A stretch of 64,000 bases of DNA from Cristatella mucedo. Its lineage: Eukaryota > Bryozoa > Phylactolaemata > Cristatellidae. Under the pieces are notes generated by a model. That model worked only from the letters and a program-made list of their open reading frames with translations. It was not told the origin of the DNA and did no database searches. Shown piece after piece: positions 14,601 through 25,200 of the stretch. The position numbers and the translations under genes were made by a program. The stretch's first letter is position 1. Each line of letters starts with the position of its first letter. The DNA lies in NCBI GenBank assembly GCA_009760855.2, contig WPIO01000157.1, forward strand, positions 577,001-641,000, in the 5' to 3' direction.

Positions 14601-17600
14601 CAAATCCTGCGGCGGGCGATCCTGTATTGCCGCTGCAAGCAGTGATGCTAGCCTTTAAGGGCTCTTCCGTCTCTATACAAAATAGGCTGTTAAATCAGCT
14701 AATATTTTTTTACCACCACGGTGATCGTTGCCCGGCCCACCCACCCCCTCCAACGGTTTGTCGAAATAAATTCTCCCAAGCAGTATTAGGCGTGGGTGCG
14801 ACTAGTGAGCGCAGTGAAAGCGGTGCATGGCACGGATGCATTGCTTTGCACACTGGAAAGCATTCTGTTCAAAGCTCGCAGAATTGAATACTGTGCATAA
14901 CAGTACTTTTTGTTTTGAAACTGTGAAGTCAACCCAGTTAGGCATGCACCCCTTATAGTCACACACCTCAGCTTTGGCAGCCGAGCTTATTAAATTACTA
15001 GCACAAGAGCAGCCAAGTAATGTCAAAGAGTATGCAATAATATGTGCACGCCACAAAACAGATTTTTCGACTGACTGACGTTCAAGCTAGAGCAATTCGG
15101 GCTACTATAGCTAGTTCTCTAACCAGACCAACGTTAAAAAAACCAAATCAAAATCGCGCGCTCATGTATCGCCTACATTCGATGCAACGCAGCGTTTTTG
15201 GCCACAAGTTACCCCATCTTAAAATTCATTTCACGGTCTAAGAAGGCTGCTAGCCTTCTAGACCATATACCCACCGTTCTCGTTTAGAGATGCCTAGATT
15301 TACTGCAGCCCTACACAATTCATATTTAAATTTTATGTCCTTGGCTTCGGGCTTTGTCACTGTCTCCTTCAAAAAGGCTGTTGTTAGGCCATTCATTACG
15401 AAGGCAAGCTAGATCAAGGGAACTTAAACAGCGTGCGCCTAGACTCCCTGCAGCCGTTCCTAGCAGAAACTACCTAACGAGTAGCAGCAGACCAGAAAAA
15501 CACATATCAAAAAACTTCAAACGAAGCAAGTGAGTTCCAGTCAGGTTGTACAGCTAATCACTACACAGAGTCAGCACTGCTGCAAGTGTATAACGACCTC
15601 AGTAAAATGCAGAGTTCGGTTGAGTCTATCTTCTTGTTTTACAGTATAATAATAATATATTTGTATAGCACCATCACTGAACTAAATCTCTTTCCAGGCA
15701 CTTTACAATTGCTGCTAAGGAAGCATGTCGATCTTTCTGCAGGGATTGATACTATTGATCACCAAGTCCTCCTTGAACACCACTCTTCTCGCCTTGGCAT
15801 CACGGCCACGATTTAGTTCTAATCTTAGTGTGAGACATTCAGAGCATCTATATGAACGGGAACCAATAATCTGACCAGCCTCTTATGGGAGGGTATTCCA
15901 AGAAACTGGAGCTTAATCCATGCCAATTCACAATGTATACTCTTGCCGATGTAATCGCCAAGAACAATCTAGGCTCATATTTGTTTGCAGATGACACACA
16001 GCTGTACTTATGCTTTGATCCCTACCTGCCTTCCAGCATGTTAAGCTCTCTCAACTCCCTTGATGCATGCATTACTGTCATTTACACTTAGAGGCCGGCA
16101 AACTGCCTCGAATTAAATGACAATAAAGCAAACTTACTAGTTATGGGCAAACCTAGTAGTACTCAAAAGATTCAAAAACCTTATGGGCTTGGTCAGCATC
16201 GCAAGCTGGTTTGGCCCAGTGGTTAAGGTGCTCGCCCCAAACGAGGTCTGGTCGAGGTCGTGGGCTCGAGCACCGGGGCATATGTAAAGTAGCTGAATAG
16301 AGATTAAGTTCTCTTAGGGAGCTATAGGGAATTTTATTTATTTATCCCTTTCTGTGGCATTGCAAGAAATCTGGCTGTCTTGAACAAAGTGTCCTTTCAC
16401 TGGACGACCATATCAGCTAAACACTCAAGTCTGCAAACTTTCAGCTACATTGCAGGGCAAAATGTGGGCCTGCTCAGACACCATACAACATCCAAGCTGG
16501 TCTAGGCATTTCTTAACATCCCGTCACGACTTCTGTAACAGTTCTTCTGGCCGATGCAATACTGCGCTTACAGTTTGTGCATAATTATGCAGATAGGCTT
16601 GTCTGTCGTGAACTTGGTGTGGCGTTAGTCACATTACACAACTTCTCACCGACCTAAACTGGCTCCCTATCAAGCAACATCTCGTCCTCAAGGTTCTGTC
16701 ACTCACTTTCAGGTTCCTTGAGTCTCTTGCTCCGGCCTACCTATCCGAACTGCTTCCAAATCAGGCTAGAAAAAGCACTAGCCGTCAAATGTGGACAAAG
16801 CACTACCTGAAATAAGGCTTCAATCATCACTGGGACATGAAGCAGTAGCATATCAATAGCAAAGGAAATAGAGAAACCTACTTACGGATCTATCAGTGGC
16901 TGTTCAGCCGACACAACCCCAGCTCGCGGGCCGTGAGGCTCAAGAAACCTGTACCGCATGCCGCTTGCACAACCGTTGACAGCTGACACAAGCATAGCTG
17001 TTATCTCATCGCGCTTCCATTCATTTAGGATCTCCAATCGGCTCCTGAGCTTCAACACCGCCTGGGCTATGGCAAGCTCCTTGTCCTTATCTTGGGCACG
17101 CCTACAACATATACACACGCACATGCGAATGCTCCATGCCGACTTTGGAATGCGCAGGGTCACAAAAAAGGCATCCAGGAAAAACTGCCACCGTACCCAA
17201 TCCACAAGCGGAAATAAAAATAGGTTTCGGTAACAACTGCATATTACACGCACCTTCCATATCTCACTGCATTTCGCTTACATAGTCTCTTGAGCAGGGA
17301 TATCAACATCTATATTAATAAATTCTTCATATTTAGTTGCTTCGTCAATACATACCACTTGTTATATACAATATGTATTTATAGTTACTGAAGAAAAAAC
17401 CCATAAGATTGAAGGATATTGTCAAGTTTGGACTTCTAGAAGGGTTTCCAATTGCACGATGAGGCCAAAAACGAAGAATTACTATTTTGTGGACCCCTAC
17501 ATCAGCCGCTGACATCTTATGCACATCTTATGCACGGGAATAGTTTCATGATAAAGAAGTGCTTAGAAAGAGGTTTAGTTCTCTGAGGACTATAAACAAT

Positions 17601-18705
17601 GTATTAATATTATTATTATTACTATTGTTAACACAACTGTTTCTACACAAGCATACATTGGCATCAAAGACTCTGCCAGCAATTCTGAATAAAGCATTAT
17701 CCACTGGCATGAAAGTAGTCAACTTGACCAAAGACTGGGGGGCGTACCCATGAACGTTTTAAAGAGGTTTTGCCGAAAATTACTAAAGAATATAAAGTTC
17801 TTCTCTACCACAAACAATTTTGCAGGCTAACCACAGGACGAAGCTTGAAGCGCTTGAATGACATTGGAGCAAGTAGTTTCAGAGAAAAAGAAAGGCCACT
17901 CTCTGAACAGTAGGATAGTGAAGAATTCACGACTTGGCCTAGTTGATGGATATTTGTTTAGCCCTACGAATGAGGTGAATCTAGTGATTCAAGGTCTCTA
18001 AGTCACCACTACGGATGCTGCAGAAAGACCGCACGCTTTTCTGGCCAAACGACTACTGTGGAAGAGGTTGGAGGCAGATAGCAACGCAAACTTTCAAATT
18101 CTAGAGGAAATGCTCGTGCAGGATGGAATCAATAAGTGACAGATGCCCTGCCAACTTCTCTGAAGGCAGAATTCTGCAAACATCTGGATAATCTCCAAAA
18201 CTCTTTCAAAGGTTACTTCTAGTCAGATGACCTTTAAGTTGTAACATCGATTTGTAATCCTTTCCATGCCAACATCAGCTGGACTAGCAATGTAGACCTT
18301 GCCAAAGATGATTTCACTGACCGGGGGAAAAACAAGGAAATGTTACAAAATGAGTTCAACTCGAAGTGCCTTTGGGAATTCTCGTGAGCGTTGAAATAAG
18401 CCAACCGTCGTCAGGTAAAATTAGCTGTGAGTGAAGCTCTGATTCTGTTTGCCAATATATATTTTTGTTAGTCAGGGTCTTGGGCACATGCTCTTACACT
18501 GAGCCTGCTGCTTTCGGATGTTACCATCAATCATGTGCTAATGCTTTCTATACAGCATCTGTAAAGTACCTAGAAAGAGACTCCACTCTTTGAGGGTACT
18601 CTACAAATTATTATTATTATTCTTATGTTTATATCAACAACAAAAAGTTGAAATCAATAGGATACCAAAGATGACATGTTACTTGCAAAAGTCCAATCAA
18701 TAGTT

Positions 18706-18739
<34 letters not shown>

Positions 18740-21700
18740 CACTTGATAAAGCGCCCTCAGAGAACTTAATCTCTTTCTAGGCGCTTTACATTTGCTGCAA
18801 GTGAAATGCAATTGAATGGTAAGTAAAATCATGCTTGAAAAACAAACAAAATGAATAATATGGTTAGGGGTGACATGCACAGGGTCAGCATGCAAATGTG
18901 GTAAGTGGCAGCATGCACAGTGTCAGCACGCATAAGCACATCAAGGACGAATCACAGGGACCCACTAAATGCTGTCCTAAATAGGTGTGTTTTTAGGTTC
19001 CTTTTAAATGTGGTCAGGTCAGGGGATGTTCTGACGCAGGTCGGGAGGGAGTTCCAGGCTATGGGAGCATACGAACTAAATAGATGGTCTCCAAAGGATT
19101 TAAGGTTTGTACAAGGTATTTCTAGACTGTTGGATTCCGAAAAGCGGGTGGTACGATGCTTGGCCTGATGGGGGAGTATATCTGAGTTTCATCTTCTCAT
19201 TCAAGCCAAACAACAAAAACTAATTGAAATCAAACTTAGATCAGAATTAAAGTTGTATGGAATGACAATAATTATTGCACAAAAAAGAGAAAGCTTGCTT
19301 ACTTTAGTCATACTTCTATCCTATGAACGTAACGAGGCAATCAATTTTCAATAAAAAAAGTAGAGGCAATCAATTTTCAATAAAAAAGTATCACAACCTG
19401 CAAATTGTGCACACCCGCTCATATGCACTTTTCTAGGGAGGGGGTCCACAGCTTTCGCCAGATTTTCAAAGGGATCCGTGACTGAAAAAAATTAATAACC
19501 ACTGTTCTAGAGAATGGGCTGCCAAGGTACATCAAAAATCGTATGCTAGCATTACCCACTTGCCAAAGTTACGGTCCACGTGTTCTACATGCAGAGGGTG
19601 AGCGAAGCTTGCCAGCGTGAGCGTGGAACTGTGCAGCATGCTTCTACAAAACGTGAGTGCAATGATGTGAAACTTAGAACACACTAAACTTGGCCTGGAA
19701 TAGTATGCAATTGCTATCGTAGCTTTGCACAACACAATAGTGGCTGATTTTACAGCCTCTTTTGTATAGCGACAGAAGAGCCTTGACAGCTACCACCACT
19801 GCTTGCAGCGAGCAACAAAGGATCGCCTCCGAAGGATTCCAACCCACGACCTTGGGACCAAGGTCGTGAAAAGCAACCGCCTTACCCACAGTGCCATCAT
19901 GGCTCACCGACATATTTTACATGCTGCGACCTATTCGCTGTCATTCGTGGGACCCCGGCGAATACGTGCCCGAATGCATTACGAAACAGCACTGGCACTG
20001 CCATCGACAAAGAACGATTCGGCAGAGACAGAGGAAGAGGTGAAACAGACAGCAAGTCGAACAAGATATTCGTATAGCACCTCAAGAGAGCTAAATCTCT
20101 GTCTAGGCACTTTACATAATCTGCAAAGGAAGCATGTCAACTGGTCGGCAGAAAGAGGAGTGTGTGCAAACAAGCCAGACACAACGTGATGACACGACCC
20201 ACTTAAAAGCGCTCATGGTAAATAAACGGGCTACCTGAGAAACCTCTATAAGCATTGGGAATGCCACTGAATAAGTAATTAAACAAAAAAAGCACAAAGC
20301 TCTCGATCCCGTGTCATGCTGAATCTGCAGCGAGATAATCGGGAAGAGGTAGCTAGAAGAAGGAAATAACTGGCGCCAGTGGAAGCGAGGTAGGAGGAAG
20401 GCAAAACAAGGGCAAGGTCAGTAAAAATAAAAACAGAATAGATCGAAACAATAACGATGACAAAATGTACATAGCACCCTAAATATCTTTCTGGGCACTT
20501 TACATACGTTGCAATGGAAGCAAGTTGCTTAGTTGCAAGACCTGCAATTACAGCAAGCACGAGGATGCAATGGACAGCCAATTCAACCAAACTCAGAAAA
20601 TGCTACAAGAAACAGGAAAGTTTTTAGCTACTTTTTAAATGTCGCCCAGTCAAGGGATGTCAAGGCGTCAGGTAGGGGCGAGTTCCAGTTTTGGAAGCAT
20701 ACAAACTGAGGGCACATTTTCCAAAGAACGTGACGGTACGTTATGGGCGCTGCTAGACGATCCCCGTCGAGGTGGTGCGATGCGAATCCTGATAAGAAAG
20801 CATTCCTGATTGGTAGGCCAGAACAAGAGAGTGAAGAGACCTATATACAGGTTAGTGACAGGACCTTTAAGTTCACGTGCTGCTTGTTGGGGAGACAGCA
20901 CTGGTCGACGAGAAGTGGAGTTAGTGTAGCAGTCGTCACGTTCTAGTGTAACAGCCATCCCGTTCTAGTGTGTCATCACGTTCACGACAGACAAGTCGAG
21001 CTTCATGGCAGTCGAGCATGGCACGGGGTGACAAGAAATCACGGAGGCAGCGAAACAGCGACTATACTGGCATAATTCTCGATAGCACGAGGCGTCACTC
21101 AAGTGTGGCACGACAATGCTGAAGAAAAACTGCATGCCCGCGAGCTGTCCAAGTTCTGAGCATTTTCTTCCACACCTGACTTCATCTATGTAGATCCTAG
21201 CAGCAACGCTCGTGTCTATAGTACAGCTGTAACGCTTGTACCGAGGGTCCTGAACGATTACCACGTCATTCTCAGAGGCTGGCGGGAATGCATCCGCAGG
21301 GTCAGCTTTTCTCAAGGCGTCTGCAAAGAGACAGAAATGCAGTAGACAAAAGGGCAGGCATTGCTCTTGTGACCTGAGGCTGGCTGGCTTGTTAGAGCGC
21401 TTCCAAGCAATGAAACCACGTAAAAACACAGAAATAAAGCCGATAAGGGTGGCGGTAGTCTCCCGGCACACATATCGGGGCACAAGGGCACACCACTGTC
21501 CTCCAGGTCAAGCCAGCTGGCTTACTAGCATGCCTGCTGGCATAAATTTACTGGCATAAAAACAAGTTGACTGTGAAACAGAAGACCACTTTAGGAGTTA
21601 ACCGGGCCAAAAAAAACCGGTGTTAACCAGACCCGAGAACCTCCAACAAAGGGAGAGTCAACAAAGGACAAAGCTAGGTGAAATGCTAAAAAAAAGCCAG

Positions 21701-22219
21701 CTTTGTGGGGGGGGGGAGAGAAGGAGAGCCAATTACTAGGATAGGTTTGGTGAGAGACCCTCCATCAGATACCATTTGGGGCTCATTGCAACTGCACGCC
21801 TAGGGACCGTAACACTCGTGGGCTAGAATACTTAGGAATATCATTGAACATCTTACCAACATACCTGCTAATAACGAGCAGCACGCCTCCACATCAGCCG
21901 AGAAGTACTCGTGAACGTTCAGCTCTGGGATCACTTCATGTATGAGAACTCGCATTACGTCCTGCAAAGGAGAAAAAAAGTATAACAAAGTTAACTTCCA
22001 CTTGCATAACGCCCTAAGAGAACCTAATCTCTAACAATCACTTTACAGATGCCACCGGGCTCGAGCCCACGATCTTGGTCGTTAAAAGGCGAAAACCTTA
22101 ACCCTGGGCCAAACCAGGGAGGTAGAAGGAGAAAGGAAGATGAACCAAGAGGAGCGATGAGATAGTAAGAAGGGACAGCAAGGGGAGAGGGAGGACAGAA
22201 AGCGGTGACAGAAAAGGGG

Positions 22220-22294
<75 letters not shown>

Positions 22295-25200
22295 ATGAAG
22301 GAATGAGGGAGGGAGGAGAGAGGGAGTTGAGACATATAGGAAAGAGAAAGGAAAGCATAAGGGCATAAGCATAAGTCCATGCTCCATCTTATAAACTGTT
22401 CGCGACAAGCTTTGTATGCCACTTGGTCAAGGTACTGGTCCTCAACACCACAGATCGGTTTTTCACAATGTCAGGCTAGCTATGATGACATGACGACTTT
22501 TAGCGTTTTTTGGATTTTTTGACAAAGAATGCATCTGGGATCCCTGAACAGCCGAACACCGGCTAAATAAAAGGCAAAAGGAAGCTCTCACTTCTTTTTC
22601 CCACAGCTAAAAATGAACAGTATCAGACTCACAGCCTGATGAACGACTTGACAAAGTGTGCTCACTTCTCTCAGCACGCAGAGACTGGAACCTAGGGGGC
22701 GAGCAAAGGCTTGATTGGAGCCAAGCATCTGCCGTCAAGGCACAGGCACCCACTGCTCACGAACAATGCTTGGTTAGTCTATGATGCCGCATATGCATTA
22801 GATGCACTAGGCGTTAAACATTAGGCATTGCTGCACCTGGTAAGCAGTCTCGAGGCGCTGCGCAAAGGCTCGGCCAAAGCCAGCCTGTGGTGCTGCCGCT
22901 GGCACCCCCACAGGCTGCAAAGCAGCCAGCTGGTGCGCAACTGACCCGGATGTCGGCCTCGTCTTGAATGGAGCGTCCGGCGAAGGCGCGGCAGGCTCGC
23001 ATCAGACCGCGGTCGAAGATGTAAGCTGGCCGGAGGTGCGGCGAGTTGAACGGCGAGTACGCGCACTCGGGTGCGTCGAGCAGCCACTCCGAGTCGGTCG
23101 CCGTGTGGTTCAGCACCAAGTCGGCCACGGACAGGATCCCCCACTCGGTTGCCATCTTGCTGACGACGCGGCCGACGTCGGTGAGCGTGCAGCCGGCGCC
23201 GTAGCGCGGGTCGAGGGCCAGCTGGTCGCTGATCGAGTACGACGAGCACGAGTGACCGTTCAGCTTCTGCACGGGCGTGAAGTGCACGACGTTGTAGCCG
23301 GCGGCACGCGCCACGGCCAGCCGGTCCAGCCAGCCGGCGAGTGGCCCGAGCTGCTTTGCGAGCACCGTCTGCAGAGCGACGGCGTCCAGCGGCAGCCAGC
23401 CGCCGCTGCGCTCGCCAATGCCCAGCTCCGGGTCGACGAGGAAGTAGCCCCTGCCCGACGCTTCCGACTCGGAGGCACTGCAAAAGGGACGCCGAGTCGC
23501 CATGCGCGTGGCGCGCAAGCACCACAAGCAGGCGAGACGCGGCACCTCGGCTTTGCTCTGTTAGCACTGGCACTGTTAAGGAAAAGGCTAACGCGAGTAG
23601 TGTTTCAGCAACACTGGCAGATTTTAGCTTTAGCCTCCTGCTAGCTGCAGCTGACCCCGAATGCATCGCTTGCGTGCAAGCGATGCATGCACGCAAGCCA
23701 AGCATGCAAGCGATGCATGCACGCAAGCGATGCATTCGGGGTCAGCTGCAGCTAGCAGGAGGCTAAAGCTAAAATCTGCCAGTGTCGCTGAAACACTACT
23801 CGCGTTAGCCTTTTCCTTAACAGTGCCAGTGCTAACAGAGCAAAGCCGAGGGTGGCACTGGTGGCTGCGCTGCTGGGGACAGAAAAAAAACAGAGGACGT
23901 GACGGTTAACCTAAGAGTGAAAACAAAGCCGTGCCGTGGCAGCAGGCTTCCGTCCACTGTGAGAGCCTCTGTACGAAGCCCAGTTGTGTGCTAGGTCCTC
24001 CCTCTAAGGGGGAGGGGCGGCAGCAGTGGTGCTCAGTGAGTTGAAGCTGTTCACTGACCGATGGCAGCTGCCGAGAGAACACGAGAGACATGAACAACAA
24101 GAACGCTAGCCAAATGATGTCTTACTGGGGGGGGGGCACTCGAGAGTTAGTCATCACCGACCAAAGGCAAATAGATGCGCAAGGCAGTGATACTTTGTTA
24201 CAGTAGTTAGTTACACCGCTGCGCAAGGCTTGTCATCACTGCCAGTATAGGACAGAAGGCGACGTAGGCAGGAAAAGTAGCTCAGGCAGCTGTCCACACT
24301 AACTTCACCTCGGCCGTACAACTAGCGGAGACGACACGCCACGGCCACATGTAAGGACATGCAGCTCTTACTACTGAAGAGGTTAGGGTAGGAATAAGGA
24401 TACTAAGGCCAAGCTGGTGTGCATTTCTGACATTCTATCAAGGCTCTTGTAACTCACTACTAGCAGGTTTTCCCAGCTCTGCACTAAAACACTTTAAAGT
24501 TAGTACTCAACTGCAGATAGGCTTGTCTATCGTGAATGCCATAACTGCCACAGTAACCACTTTTCACCGACCTGTACTAGCTTCTCATGAAGCAGCATAT
24601 CCAGTTCAAGATTCTGTCACTCACTTTAGGACCATTAATTCACTTGCATTGGCATACCTATCTGAACTACTTGCTTCTCAGGATTCCCATCGTACCGCCT
24701 GCTCCTTTGATTCCGGTCGATCCGCTGCGCCTCTAACGAACCTCAAAGCCTTTGCAGACCATGTCTTCAGTTCCAATGCTGCCACAGCACAGAAATAACT
24801 CATTGCTGCCAACACGACATTCCTTGACTTGATATTTAAAAAAGAAGGTAACGACCAACCTTTTCCTCACAGCCTTTGCTCTGTCTGCCAGATTGATCCC
24901 TGGTGCGCTTTTCTGTGCTGACGAAGTGCATATTATCGCTAGCCAATAGACTTTGAATTCGCTATTAGAATATGCTTCCTTTCCAGCATATAAATAAATA
25001 AATAAATGCTAGCTGATTTAACAGCCTCTTTTGTATAGCGACAGCAGAGCCTTTCCGGCTATCACCACCGCTTGCAGTGGCGATAAAGAATCGCCCACTG
25101 CAGGATTCGAGCCCACGACCTCGGGGCCGAGGTCGTGAAACGCAACCGCCTTACCTAGTGAGCCATTACGGCTCATATGTAAAGGTACCTAGAAACCAAT

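Noticed and set aside
14545-14715. Possible functional tRNA genes at this and other GGTTCGAATCC sites
   Set aside because: Only A- and B-box-like parts are tRNA-like. No acceptor stem closes, and the same body repeats nine times with a SINE 3' end.
22821-23735. 304-codon minus-strand frame, the longest in the window
   Set aside because: Wrong frame across GC-rich AGL exon 3 plus the palindrome. The true frame gives the conserved debranching-enzyme sequence.
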